DNA of 64,000 nucleotides from an uncultured Saprospiraceae bacterium (lineage in GTDB: Bacteria; Bacteroidota; Bacteroidia; Chitinophagales; Saprospiraceae), in the NCBI GenBank assembly GCA_937927575.1, contig CALBEE010000028.1, positions 1-64,000 of the forward strand, written 5' to 3'. Position 1 is the stretch's first letter. Each line of letters opens with the position of its first letter. Positions 7,627-16,108 of this stretch are shown one piece after another. The position numbers and the translations under genes were made by a program. The notes under the pieces are model-generated. The model made no database searches, was not told the origin of the DNA, and was given only the letters and a program-made list of their open reading frames with translations.

Positions 7627-9330
7627 TTAGTTCTGTCTCACCTCTGTACCACTCCATGGGATAGCTACATAAGGAAATGTATTTCTGAAAGCTTTATCGT
7701 TAGATTCTACACCAGTAGAATAAGATAATACGCCTAATAGGTCGTCAGTTACTGGGCTTGCATTAGGATCTGTAGCATCGTAGTCGTCATACCATAATCC
7801 TACTGCAGCAAGTACTACACCGCCCACAGCTTGCAATTCGATACGTGTAACGTCATCTTCTAATCTACGACCATTAGGGAATCCATCCATGTTAGGAATA
7901 AATTCTAAATCAGCAGAAAGATTGAAAGGAGGTACGGTTAGACCTATAGCGGCTGCTTGTACTAATCCAAGTGAACTGAAGTTTGCATCATCTCTTGGTG
8001 TCGGTGGTACTGCCATATTAAGTCTGAGCATATCTCCACCATTCGGTAAGAAATTATTGATAAATGGTTTTCCAGCTGCTACTGGATTTCCTTCTTTGCC
8101 AGTAGCTAATTGGTAAGGAATGGCATTCGGTACGCCAGTATGGAATATCGGCCATAGATCTACAGATCTTGGTTTGCCAGGAATTAAAAGTAAGTCTCCA
8201 TACACTTCGAAAGCAGTACCTGAGAGGTCTCCACCTGCTAGGGCACTGACACCGTCTGCTCCATTCGTAAAATCAAATGCTCCTAAAGAAGCAGTCTGTA
8301 TACGAAGTGGGCTAAATGCCGGAACTGCTGATCCAAACTGATCATCATCCATGTACAATGCCAATTCAGGATTATAGAAATATTCATCCCAAGTAGTCTC
8401 AGCTAATTCTTGATAAGGAGTTAATCTATTCCATGCATCTTTTTGACCGATAGGAATAATCGCCTCGTTAGTCAATGGCATACCTAATCTAGATACTTGC
8501 ACCCAATCACCAGCTACATCTACTGTTCCATCAGTATTTAAAGTTCTCATCGCTGGACGACTCGCTGATGCCCACACACCAATAACATAATTAGGATCTA
8601 AGATATTTTCTGGTTCTGCTGGAGCTCCTGCTTTAAGCAGGGTAGCAATAGGTACTTGTATTGCGATAGTATGTACATTATACTTAGCAATTCCATCTCT
8701 AGCTGCTGCGCCTTGTCTAGGTGCATCACCTAGGTCAAATATTCCTCCAAGATCAACGAAAAATGGATCATCAGATGGTCCTGCAAAAACCGTTTCGCCA
8801 GTACTTGCTTTTAGTATAGCTTGATTAAATAAGTCAGAATATTGAGTACCTAATCCTGCCGCTCCTTCGATAGATCTAGCTCCTATATTTACTGGAGGAA
8901 CATAACCATCCGTAATGATAGTTTGGAATGTAGCCCCACCATCAATACTTCTTTCGAGAGTGTAAGTGGTTTTTAAATTTTGTTGACCTAATCGGATATT
9001 GAAAAAGGTAGTCGGATCTTCGTTTACTTGATTAAAAGTAAATCTATATGTGATCTCATCTCCAGGGATAGAAGCATCATTATCTACGTGAATCTCGTAA
9101 CGCACATTCTCACCGAAGGTATAATAGTTAGGTCCTCCAAATGGTAATTCGCCGGGAATATAACTTGCGATAATCGTAATCGTATTAGGGTTATCAGGAC
9201 TACGAAAAGCGTAGAGATCCGTGTTGTCGGCCAAGGGATCATTGGCAATAAGTGGAGCTTCACGATGAGAAGATGCTATAGTAAGCATCGAAACCATCAT
9301 TAGACTCAGCATTAAGTATACTTTTTTCAT
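7627..9330 (-). CDS. DUF4331 secreted protein
   Basis: A 567-residue protein with a signal peptide (residues 1-19) followed directly by SSHREAPLIANDPLADN, the DUF4331 start. It is collinear and highly similar with residues 1-560 of the next gene downstream (3672-7553) but ends shortly after the DUF4331 domain, without propeller repeats or a T9SS sorting domain. The two are clear tandem duplicates. It has the ECF-type promoter and sits next to a SigK-like sigma and an anti-sigma gene; DUF4331 genes with such neighbours occur in other bacteria (family context from memory). Probably periplasmic or secreted by another route. Confidence 0.85.
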   Translation of the reverse strand: MKKVYLMLSLMMVSMLTIASSHREAPLIANDPLADNTDLYAFRSPDNPNTITIIASYIPGELPFGGPNYYTFGENVRYEIHVDNDASIPGDEITYRFTFNQVNEDPTTFFNIRLGQQNLKTTYTLERSIDGGATFQTIITDGYVPPVNIGARSIEGAAGLGTQYSDLFNQAILKASTGETVFAGPSDDPFFVDLGGIFDLGDAPRQGAAARDGIAKYNVHTIAIQVPIATLLKAGAPAEPENILDPNYVIGVWASASRPAMRTLNTDGTVDVAGDWVQVSRLGMPLTNEAIIPIGQKDAWNRLTPYQELAETTWDEYFYNPELALYMDDDQFGSAVPAFSPLRIQTASLGAFDFTNGADGVSALAGGDLSGTAFEVYGDLLLIPGKPRSVDLWPIFHTGVPNAIPYQLATGKEGNPVAAGKPFINNFLPNGGDMLRLNMAVPPTPRDDANFSSLGLVQAAAIGLTVPPFNLSADLEFIPNMDGFPNGRRLEDDVTRIELQAVGGVVLAAVGLWYDDYDATDPNASPVTDDLLGVLSYSTGVESNDKAFRNTFPYVAIPWSGTEVRQN

Positions 9331-9394
9331 CTCGTATAGAATTTAAGGTTTGTTAATAACAGGCAGATCATCCAGATAGATGACCTACCACAAC

Positions 9395-9422
9395 CATACT
9401 TACGAGTGAAGAGGTATGTTCG
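9395..9422 (-). promoter_or_regulatory. ECF-type promoter, DUF4331 genes
   Basis: CGAACA (9422-9417), 17 bases, GTATG (from 9399), about 69 bases before the ATG at 9330. Near-duplicate of the promoter at 3119-3146. Confidence 0.65.
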
Positions 9423-9569
9423 GATTTATTTTGTGTAATATTTAATAATATTTCTTAGACAAAACTAGTCTGCAAAGCTGAAACTCCTTAATGAGTCGCT
9501 GTTCTAGGATATAAAATTATCTTAGAAGGATGGAATATAAAATGAAGTTTGAAAGATCTAAAATGAGAA

Positions 9570-10385
9570 TTAGACTCCGATGGTACCGATCAACCTAGTT
9601 AATGTCGGAACAGTCGCTCCTGCTTCATCTTCGATAGTGATGGCATAAGTACCTGTTCCTGCTTCAAAATCTACGGGAATTACTAAATCGTCGCCATCTT
9701 TAAATACAGTAAGTGGAATAGGATCTACGCCATCTTTGAGCGACCACAACTGGAAGGCTTGATTAGAAGCAATTTCTGGTAAATTTTTGACTTGAATATA
9801 ATTGGTTTCGGCTACATCATTATTGTGGAAAAGTAGATTAGTTTCTTGATAGTCCGCTGTAGGAGTTAATTCAATCGTCTTATTATTCACCGAGTTGATA
9901 TTCGCATAGATTGTACGTCTACGTGCTTCTTCCTCTTGTTGTGATTCACAATCTTCCTTATATGAGTTGTACTCTTCTTGAAGAGTATCGTATTCTAGTC
10001 CCTTATTATAACCATCCCACGAAAAGAATAGAGCAGCAGCAAGTAATGCTGGTAAAGCAAGAGATTTCCAATCCAAAGAAGAACTAGAAGTTTTATCTAA
10101 TGTCGAATCTTCATTGGTTTTATTCTTTTCGGACTTTATTTGGACAGGTGTCTTCTTACCTGATTTTCTGATTAGCTCTAAAGCGTTTCGTTCTAAGCCT
10201 TCACTTGGCTTTATCCCTTGCACTTTTGTGTAGGCTTGCATTGTATTTTGAATTTCAAGGTAGTCCGCTTGAAGTTCAGGATATTGCATAAGATAACCCT
10301 CGACCATCTGAGCATCTTGCTCAGATAGCAAACCTAGTACATAGTACTCGATCAAGCCGGATTGTCTAATTTCATTTATATCCAC
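9570..10385 (-). CDS. RskA-type anti-sigma factor
   Basis: A 271-residue membrane-anchored anti-sigma factor. Residues 1-80 form the sigma-binding helical domain (YYVLGLLSEQDAQ, then IQNTMQAY), without the zinc-binding HxxxCxxC of ZAS proteins. One transmembrane segment lies near residues 108-120 (LALPALLAAALFF). A short coiled stretch follows, then an RskA C-terminal domain outside the membrane (ASNQAFQLWSLKDG and GTYAITIEDEAG). It would hold the ECF sigma factor encoded just upstream until a signal releases it. The gene overlaps the sigma gene by 10 bases, so the two are translationally coupled. Confidence 0.85.
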   Translation of the reverse strand: MDINEIRQSGLIEYYVLGLLSEQDAQMVEGYLMQYPELQADYLEIQNTMQAYTKVQGIKPSEGLERNALELIRKSGKKTPVQIKSEKNKTNEDSTLDKTSSSSLDWKSLALPALLAAALFFSWDGYNKGLEYDTLQEEYNSYKEDCESQQEEEARRRTIYANINSVNNKTIELTPTADYQETNLLFHNNDVAETNYIQVKNLPEIASNQAFQLWSLKDGVDPIPLTVFKDGDDLVIPVDFEAGTGTYAITIEDEAGATVPTLTRLIGTIGV

Positions 10386-10999
10386 AATAGCAATAATATT
10401 ATTATTAATGTCAAAGTAAAAGATCCCAAAAAGAGTTTCTTTTCTTTACCTAATTTCGTCCTTAATATTTCGATTCCTTTTTTTACTCTCGTTTTAATCG
10501 TTCCTAGAGGCATATCAAACTCATCCGCTAATTCGCTTTGGGTGTAACCTCTTAAATAAAGGTATTCCAAGACAAAAGCGTATTTTTCATCCAATCCTTC
10601 TATCATATTCGTCACATCAATACTGTCGGTGTCTATATGACTCTGCTTAGTATTATGTACGTGTACATCAAGAGTCTCGGATTTTTCTTCCTTTTGAAAT
10701 GATTTTAACCTTCTGATGTCTATAGAAGTATTTTTCACGATGCGCACCATCCAAGTAAATAGGGTAGATTTATTAGGATCGTATTGATCTATGTTATTCC
10801 AAATCTTAAGGAAAGATTGTTGAATGGCATCTTCAGCGAAAGCTTTCTTATTGAGAATTCTGTAAGCAATACCGTAAAGTGAATCAGAATAATATTTATA
10901 GAGCAGCGTCAGTCCAGCCTCATTCCTAGCACAAATTTTACCGTATATATCCTGATCTATTGACAAAAGAAGCAATGTTAGTTTCTGATTAGTAGCCAA
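10376..10999 (-). CDS. ECF sigma factor, SigK-like, with hydrophobic C-terminal tail
   Basis: A 207-residue sigma-70 family ECF protein. Region 2 spans about residues 25-100 (LYKYYSDSLYGIAYRIL, EDAIQQSFLKIW, FTWMVRIVKN), and region 4 about 128-180 with the helix-turn-helix YTQSELADEFDMPLGTIKTR. It pairs with the RskA-like anti-sigma factor encoded downstream. Unusually, the last 20 residues after KKLFLG are almost purely hydrophobic (LTLIIILLLLWI), enough for a membrane helix, so the sigma factor may itself be membrane-associated. No CGAACA-type promoter precedes it, so autoregulation through that motif is not evident here. Confidence 0.88.
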   Translation of the reverse strand: MATNQKLTLLLLSIDQDIYGKICARNEAGLTLLYKYYSDSLYGIAYRILNKKAFAEDAIQQSFLKIWNNIDQYDPNKSTLFTWMVRIVKNTSIDIRRLKSFQKEEKSETLDVHVHNTKQSHIDTDSIDVTNMIEGLDEKYAFVLEYLYLRGYTQSELADEFDMPLGTIKTRVKKGIEILRTKLGKEKKLFLGSFTLTLIIILLLLWI

Positions 11000-11183
11000 A
11001 ATTAGTTAAAATATTGGGATATGATAGCAAAGGGTGATTCATCCACCATTTATTTCTTGTAAATGTTTGTTTATCTATTAATGACGTTAAATCTCATGTG
11101 ATTCAAAATGGAGTATTAAATAAAAGTGATTTTAGGACTGTAAGCCATCAATGAATATTTCTATCGAATTGAGATTATTGTAA

Positions 11184-11525
11184 TTACGAAAATAGAGTGC
11201 GTAATGAATATTTAATTTTTTTCAACTTATTCATTAGGTCATACACATTCGCATTATTTTCACTTTTGTATTCTATCTCATCTTTAGTGTCTGTACAACC
11301 GTAATTTTCTATTGATTTTAAAATATTTTTTTCAAGATGCTTTTCTGGGCGTATTGCATATACATGGGCATACTTTTGTAGTGTATTTTGAATTTCAATG
11401 AATTCAATCATCAATTTTTTATCTTCCAAAATTAAATTTTCAAGTTCTCTTATTTCTTGATTAGAAAGTAGACCTAGAGCATGGAGTTCTAATAAGCAAT
11501 TTTCTATTATTTGTTTTTTATTCAT
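11184..11525 (-). CDS. truncated anti-sigma-factor paralogue (sigma-binding domain only)
   Basis: A 113-residue soluble protein whose first 75 residues match the N-terminal domain of the anti-sigma factor at 9570-10385: LHALGLLSNQEI against YYVLGLLSEQDA, and IQNTLQKYAHVYAIRP against IQNTMQAYTKVQGIKP. It ends with a basic helix and has neither a transmembrane segment nor the RskA domain. It may be a cytoplasmic anti-sigma factor for the same or a related sigma, or a decaying duplicate. The frame is intact, which favours function. It lies about 185 bases upstream of the sigma gene in the same direction. Confidence 0.65.
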   Translation of the reverse strand: MNKKQIIENCLLELHALGLLSNQEIRELENLILEDKKLMIEFIEIQNTLQKYAHVYAIRPEKHLEKNILKSIENYGCTDTKDEIEYKSENNANVYDLMNKLKKIKYSLRTLFS

Positions 11526-11914
11526 ACGTTAGAAGTTGTGAGTTAAATTCAATTATAAAAGCATGAGCCATTGAATTATTAGGTACGTGATCTTATCTAC
11601 TTTGTGATTTATTTTCACAGTACTAAGTCATGCTCCTAAAGGCAATTGGATGATTCAATAGATTGCTCTTATAGTTTTAGGGGACTATATATTGAAATAC
11701 TCATTCATCTTTAAATACGAGTAAATAGAGATAATTGGATTTATTTTGAATTTTTCGGAAAGATTACCGTCGCCTTGTTGGATTCAACAGAATTGAGTCA
11801 AGCGAATAATAAATGGCAAGAAAGTGATTGATCGAAAGGCTACTTAGTAACGATTTTACATAGTGATACCCTCTGAATGTGTAGGATGAGGTTTACGAAT
11901 CGTATTAACTATTA
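11526..11914. other. gene-free gap, no recognised element
   Basis: The 389 bases between the truncated anti-sigma gene and the YihY/BrkB gene contain no ORF of credible length, no clear terminator hairpin and no copy of the CGAACA-type promoter. I see nothing else in it. Confidence 0.5.
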
Positions 11915-12784
11915 TTAATCTTTTTCGATTACAGCAAAATCTAAGCTGGATATTTTATTTCCCTTGAGTAGGGTATATTCATAAGTGAATCGTGCGCCTA
12001 GTAGTATGAGAATCGAAGAGTAATAAACCCAAAATAAAAACACTACGAGACTTCCGCTAGCGCCGTATGCATTACCCACATCTGCATTATTGAGGTATAG
12101 TCCTATAACTATCTTACCTAATGAAAAAAGAAGTGCTGTAAAGATGCCTCCCGCGATTACATTAGTCCATTTCGTTTTAACATCAGGTAGGTATTTGAAA
12201 ATCATAGAGAATATCAATACAGTAACCACTAAAGTAGAGATATAATTAATGCCGATAATTACCCCTTCATTGATCATCAAAGAAGATTTTGCTAGCCAAT
12301 TATCTAGCATAGAAATAAAGCTGTCTAATACTAATGAAACCAATAGTATAAATCCAAGACTCATTATGATTCCGAATGAGATTAAGCGATCTTTAAGTAG
12401 TTTTTTGACGTCGATATCGGAATCTAATTTCACATTCCATATACTATTAATTCCATCTTGCAAAGATATGAATACAGTAGTTGCACTAAATAGAAGAATG
12501 AGCCAACCCAACCACGCAAAGGAACTATTATTTTCAGCAGTAGTTGCGTTTTGAATTATTACTTCCGCTTGCTGCGCTGTGTTTGGACCCAAAAAATGAT
12601 TCATTCGATCTAAGAGGTTTTCTTCCAAGTGTTCACTATTGTAAGCCACACTTAGGACATTTATCGAGAGTAAAAGTATGGCTGGCAATGATATGATAGT
12701 ATAGAAGGCTATAGAGGCGGCTTGCGACATAGGATCGTCGCTCATAAAATTTTTAACTGTTTCTTTCAGCGCGTTTAAAATCAT
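11915..12784 (-). CDS. YihY/BrkB family inner-membrane protein
   Basis: A 289-residue integral membrane protein of the YihY/BrkB family: N-terminal DPMSQAASIAFYTIISLPAI, typical of the family start, then about six hydrophobic segments, the motif WNVKLDSDIDVKKLLKDR between helices, and GAYGASGSLVVFLFWVYYSS, GARFTYEY near the end. Members were once called ribonuclease BN in error; their transport or structural role is not established. It has its own ECF-type promoter at 12845-12871 in the gap after the thioredoxin-like gene, so it belongs to the proposed stress regulon. Confidence 0.85.
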   Translation of the reverse strand: MILNALKETVKNFMSDDPMSQAASIAFYTIISLPAILLLSINVLSVAYNSEHLEENLLDRMNHFLGPNTAQQAEVIIQNATTAENNSSFAWLGWLILLFSATTVFISLQDGINSIWNVKLDSDIDVKKLLKDRLISFGIIMSLGFILLVSLVLDSFISMLDNWLAKSSLMINEGVIIGINYISTLVVTVLIFSMIFKYLPDVKTKWTNVIAGGIFTALLFSLGKIVIGLYLNNADVGNAYGASGSLVVFLFWVYYSSILILLGARFTYEYTLLKGNKISSLDFAVIEKD

Positions 12785-12844
12785 TTATCTTTTAATTTAT
12801 GCAGAGATTGGATGATCATTCTAACTAGAATATATCCATCTCTC

Positions 12845-12871
12845 CCTACTTATTTACCGAATTAATGTTCG
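12845..12871 (-). promoter_or_regulatory. ECF-type promoter, YihY/BrkB gene
   Basis: CGAACA (12871-12866), 16 bases, GTAGG (from 12849), about 65 bases before the ATG. Confidence 0.55.
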
Positions 12872-12883
12872 GTAAGGATATAG

Positions 12884-13204
12884 TCAATTTAAAAGATCAA
12901 GTATTACTTTTTTCGAAAATACGCCTTCTATTTTATGTAAAATTTCAAGCTTTTGGATGATAATACATGTCGGCAAATTCGTGACGTTGTATTCTAAAAA
13001 TGCTTCTTCGTGATCATTAGCATCAAGAATGATCACTTGTGCTTTAGTGGCAGCATTCGCTATTTTTTGAGCGATAGTTTCAACAATAGTGGATTGACTG
13101 ATCCAATCTGCCGTAAATATGAGTATGAAATATTTGTCCATGTCCTTACTTAGGACATTGGTAATCAGATTTTGGGTTATATTTTCAGCTTTGAGATCAG
13201 TCAT
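12884..13204 (-). CDS. thioredoxin-fold protein lacking the CxxC motif
   Basis: A 106-residue protein with a thioredoxin fold pattern: beta strand FILIFTADW, a helix, strand QVIILDAND, and the cis-proline loop NLPTCIII. Where thioredoxin has WCGPC it has WISQS, so no redox cysteine pair remains. It is therefore a binding or structural domain rather than a reductase. The start codon overlaps the stop of the sigma-54 activator gene by one base (TAATG), so the two are translationally coupled, and it may modulate that activator (inference). No partner-binding motif is visible. Confidence 0.65.
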   Translation of the reverse strand: MTDLKAENITQNLITNVLSKDMDKYFILIFTADWISQSTIVETIAQKIANAATKAQVIILDANDHEEAFLEYNVTNLPTCIIIQKLEILHKIEGVFSKKVILDLLN

Positions 13205-14982
13205 TATGATCGATACCTATTGGGATCTATATTGTATTTTGATAATTTTGAAGCTAGTGTTTTTCCTTTAAGGTTTAAAAATTCTGACGCAGATTCTTTT
13301 CCAGTTACTTTTCCTTTAGCAAGTTGTAAAGCTTGTTCAATGTGCGACTTTATAGTGTCATCTAGACTTCTAAAAATCGTATTATTTTCATTAAAGTCCA
13401 CATTGGTAGTGCTGAGAAATGATAAATCAGCTACTTCGCCTTTGGATATAACCACGGATCTTTCAATAATATTTTCTAATTCTCTAACATTACCTGGATA
13501 ATCATATTGCATGAGCATGTTCAAGTCTTTATCTTTCAATGAGCTTACTTCTCTTCCGAGCTTCTTGTTCATGCTATTGAGAAAATAATTGATAAGCAAT
13601 GGAATATCGTCTTTCCGTTCTCGTAAAGGTAAGTTATAGATGGGAAAAACATTTAATCGATAATAGAGATCTTCTCTAAATTTTTTTTCCTTAACCATTT
13701 TTTTGAGATCTCTATTAGTGGCCGCGATGATTCTAACGTTGATTTTAATAGGCATAGCATTACCAATACGCTCGATTTCGCCTTCTTGCAAAACTCTCAG
13801 GAGTTTAGCTTGTAGATCGATAGGCAGTTCTCCTATTTCGTCTAAGAAGATAGTACCATTATTCGCCAATTCAAATTTTCCAATTTTCAACTTATCGGCA
13901 CCAGTGAAAGACCCTTTTTCGTGTCCAAATAGCGTGGACTCAAATAGTTCTTTGGGTATGGTTGCACAATTGACTTTTACATAAAGTTCGTCAGAGCGAT
14001 CACTAAGGGTGTAGATAGAATTACTCAGTAGTTCCTTACCAGTACCTGTTTCGCCCACTATGAGTACTGTCGTATCCGTATCTGCCACCATAGCCACTTG
14101 TTGTAATACGGCTTTATAGTTATTCGATTTAGTGACTATAGAGTTAAATGTAAAATTTTCGATATTTTCATCAATGAGGGTGCTTTTGGTAAGGCTAACT
14201 TCTCCTTTGAGCCTATCCAACTGAATCATTGCTTTTTCTAGAGGACTATCAATAAGCTGCATGCCGTCAGACTTTAGAAATTCTAATCTATACCTATGGG
14301 CTTGGTTTTGCGGATGGTAAGACATTCGGCTATATCCCTCTAACATTCCTCGACTGGATTTCATGATCATCCGAGCTATTATTTCTGCTTCTTGTTCCTG
14401 TCGCTCTTGAATGCCTTTTACAACATCTCCAAACTCTGATTCAAGAAAAACTTGAGAAATATTATCAAATCTTTTACCGCCATCACTAAGAAGTTGCATT
14501 CTCTTGTTTTGATACATGATTTTACCTTTGGCATCAAAGTACATGACTGGATTTGGAGCACACTCATCATAATTGTATTCATGCTTTGATTCAACTAGAG
14601 CTCGCGATGTATCTCTATGATCTATTTCTACTGATGTGGATTTATTTTCTTGAAGGATCTTATATAAGATGTATATATTGTCTTTCCAATTAAATTGAAT
14701 TAATGATACTTGGCATGCTTCTATACTGCCTTTATTTAATAATCGCTTTGTGGACAATGTTAAAGATTTATCCTTGAGATCTTCAACTAAATCTTTCCAC
14801 TTCAAAAAGCTAAATTCTGGATTAAATTCGAATAATGATACAGGAGGAGCATCTTTGTATAACTGAGCGAAGCCTTGAGAGGAATGTACTACACTGCCTC
14901 GAGATGTTAGCATACACCAGCATTCTTCTTCAGCACATACGGCTGTAATCAGTTGTTGTAAAGGCTTAAGTTCTTCTAGCAC
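13204..14982 (-). CDS. sigma-54-dependent transcriptional activator with PAS-like sensor
   Basis: A 592-residue bacterial enhancer-binding protein. The N-terminal ~270 residues are two PAS-like parts (second one around NPVMYFDAKGKIMYQNKRM), with no receiver aspartate. The AAA+ domain (about 280-520) has Walker A GETGTGKE, the sigma-54 contact loop GSFTGA, Walker B GTIFLDEIGELP and the arginine finger region RIIAATNRDL. The C-terminal Fis-type helix-turn-helix is around GKESASEFLNLKGKTLASKL. It should sense a small ligand or a partner, perhaps the coupled thioredoxin-like protein, and activate sigma-54 promoters. A 15-bp palindrome and a -24/-12-like sequence lie in the divergent gap to the small-gene cassette at 15244. 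Confidence 0.9.
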   Translation of the reverse strand: MLEELKPLQQLITAVCAEEECWCMLTSRGSVVHSSQGFAQLYKDAPPVSLFEFNPEFSFLKWKDLVEDLKDKSLTLSTKRLLNKGSIEACQVSLIQFNWKDNIYILYKILQENKSTSVEIDHRDTSRALVESKHEYNYDECAPNPVMYFDAKGKIMYQNKRMQLLSDGGKRFDNISQVFLESEFGDVVKGIQERQEQEAEIIARMIMKSSRGMLEGYSRMSYHPQNQAHRYRLEFLKSDGMQLIDSPLEKAMIQLDRLKGEVSLTKSTLIDENIENFTFNSIVTKSNNYKAVLQQVAMVADTDTTVLIVGETGTGKELLSNSIYTLSDRSDELYVKVNCATIPKELFESTLFGHEKGSFTGADKLKIGKFELANNGTIFLDEIGELPIDLQAKLLRVLQEGEIERIGNAMPIKINVRIIAATNRDLKKMVKEKKFREDLYYRLNVFPIYNLPLRERKDDIPLLINYFLNSMNKKLGREVSSLKDKDLNMLMQYDYPGNVRELENIIERSVVISKGEVADLSFLSTTNVDFNENNTIFRSLDDTIKSHIEQALQLAKGKVTGKESASEFLNLKGKTLASKLSKYNIDPNRYRS

Positions 14983-15106
14983 TTAAATAGTTTTTTTAGC
15001 CATTTTTCTGGTTAAGCTTGTAAAGCCAATGGTGAAATCGGTTAGATACAGCTGATCTTATTATGTTTTTGGCAAGATAATATCTTTCTGGACGAATCGA
15101 CTATTT

Positions 15107-15148
15107 TAATTGCTTAAATATAAGCATTTGCTGATATTTAAGCAATTA
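15107..15148. promoter_or_regulatory. 15-bp perfect inverted repeat, candidate enhancer site
   Basis: Arms 15107-15121 and 15134-15148 (TAATTGCTTAAATAT and its exact complement) with a 12-base loop. It lies between the divergently transcribed sigma-54 activator gene and the 15244 gene, so it is not a terminator for either. It is about 75-120 bases upstream of the predicted start of transcription for 15244, the usual place for an enhancer-binding-protein site (inference). Confidence 0.5.
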
Positions 15149-15197
15149 AAAATTATCTAAAATTCTATAATTTATTGATTTTCAGTGGTTTGTAATT

Positions 15198-15214
15198 TTG
15201 GCATGGGGTGTGTA
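15198..15214 (+). promoter_or_regulatory. possible sigma-54 (-24/-12) promoter
   Basis: TTGGCATG, four bases, GTGTA. Consensus is TTGGCACG, four bases, TTGCA. The GG element is intact, but the -12 GC is GT, so the match is imperfect. Transcription would begin about 19 bases before the ATG at 15244. It is supported mainly by position, beside a sigma-54 activator gene. Confidence 0.35.
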
Positions 15215-15243
15215 ATGGGTAAGGTAAATCGAAAACATTAATC

Positions 15244-15435
15244 ATGACTAATAACCTAACCAACGCTGAGATCAATGCACCAAAGATTCTGCAAAGCAAT
15301 ACTGATGCATTTGGAGAGCAAAAGCTGTATAGTTCAAAGAGTCTATCCAACGGTAATAGTATTTATGATTTTGATGAAGATGTCTTTCTAGAGAAAATTA
15401 ATAACCTAATGACTCAGATCGACAATATATTTTAA
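15244..15435 (+). CDS. small hypothetical protein, first of a small-gene cassette
   Basis: A 63-residue acidic, soluble protein without signal peptide or membrane segment; not recognised. The C-terminal half (DEDVFLEKINNLMTQIDNIF) looks like one amphipathic helix. It is followed after 42 bases by a 49-residue ORF and then by an HPF-like gene, all on the same strand and ending in one terminator at 16109-16143. The position divergent from the sigma-54 activator suggests that the cassette is its target (inference). Confidence 0.55.
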   Translation: MTNNLTNAEINAPKILQSNTDAFGEQKLYSSKSLSNGNSIYDFDEDVFLEKINNLMTQIDNIF

Positions 15436-15477
15436 TAACATTTTCCTTTACATTTTATGTAGTCCAACCTATCGAAT

Positions 15478-15627
15478 ATGAAAAATACTAACGAACCTCA
15501 AGTAATTAAAAAAGTACAAGAACGAGTAGATTGGTTTTTTGAAGAATTGCATCAATTTATTCAGAATAAGAAAGTGAATGCAGGCAAGAAAAACAATAAC
15601 AATATTTTAGAAGAACAAATGACTTGA
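15478..15627 (+). CDS. small hypothetical protein (49 residues)
   Basis: A short frame beginning ATGAAAAATACT and ending TGA at 15625-15627. The product is hydrophilic with an aromatic helix in the middle (ERVDWFFEELHQFI) and a basic tail rich in Lys and Asn. No family recognised. It sits between two same-strand genes with 42 and 50 base gaps, which favours a real gene over chance, but its length makes the call uncertain. Confidence 0.45.
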   Translation: MKNTNEPQVIKKVQERVDWFFEELHQFIQNKKVNAGKKNNNNILEEQMT

Positions 15628-15677
15628 TTCGTATCAATAATGAAATAGTCAATACCAATTATTAAATACCTCTAATT

Positions 15678-16004
15678 ATGAAAATCTCTTTACAACATAT
15701 AGGAATATGGCCGAATAATCATGAAGCTAAAATTCAACGCCTGATTGGTCGCATTGCTAATAAACGAGCTATCCAATCTCTGGAAGTATACATTGACGAT
15801 ACTTTAAAAGATGTGGATGATGAGTATTACATTTTATTAAGAGCCAATAAGGATAATAGCAGTACAGTAATATCACAAGGACATACTTATGAGAGTGCTA
15901 TTTACAAAGCATTAAACGTTTTGAATAGGAAACTTTCGAATAGAAATCTTGATAAGGTATTCATGATTAAGGCCGCTCAAAATATAGAAAGAATCTCGGC
16001 GTAA
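15678..16004 (+). CDS. HPF/RaiA-like ribosome-associated protein
   Basis: A 108-residue protein with the beta-alpha-beta-beta-beta-alpha pattern of ribosome hibernation promoting factors: strand KISLQHIGIW, helix AKIQRLIGRIANK, strand SLEVYIDDTL, strand EYYILLRANK, strand TVISQGHTY, and the closing helix ESAIYKALNVLNRKL, where the family has DxYAAID..DKLxRQ. The key basic residues are only partly present, so it is a divergent member. It may bind the ribosome or another RNA during stress (inference). It ends the cassette downstream of the sigma-54-like promoter. Confidence 0.55.
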   Translation: MKISLQHIGIWPNNHEAKIQRLIGRIANKRAIQSLEVYIDDTLKDVDDEYYILLRANKDNSSTVISQGHTYESAIYKALNVLNRKLSNRNLDKVFMIKAAQNIERISA

Positions 16005-16108
16005 TATTCACAAAAAGAGACTTATTAAAATAATCTGTAGGAAAGCTATTATATACTCAGTGGACTAAGAGTTATATTGTTTTTCTGCTAATTCCATGAA
16101 CACCCACT

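Noticed and set aside
15061-15085. TTGGCAAG at 15069 as a second sigma-54 site
   Set aside because: No GC or GT element follows at the -12 distance.
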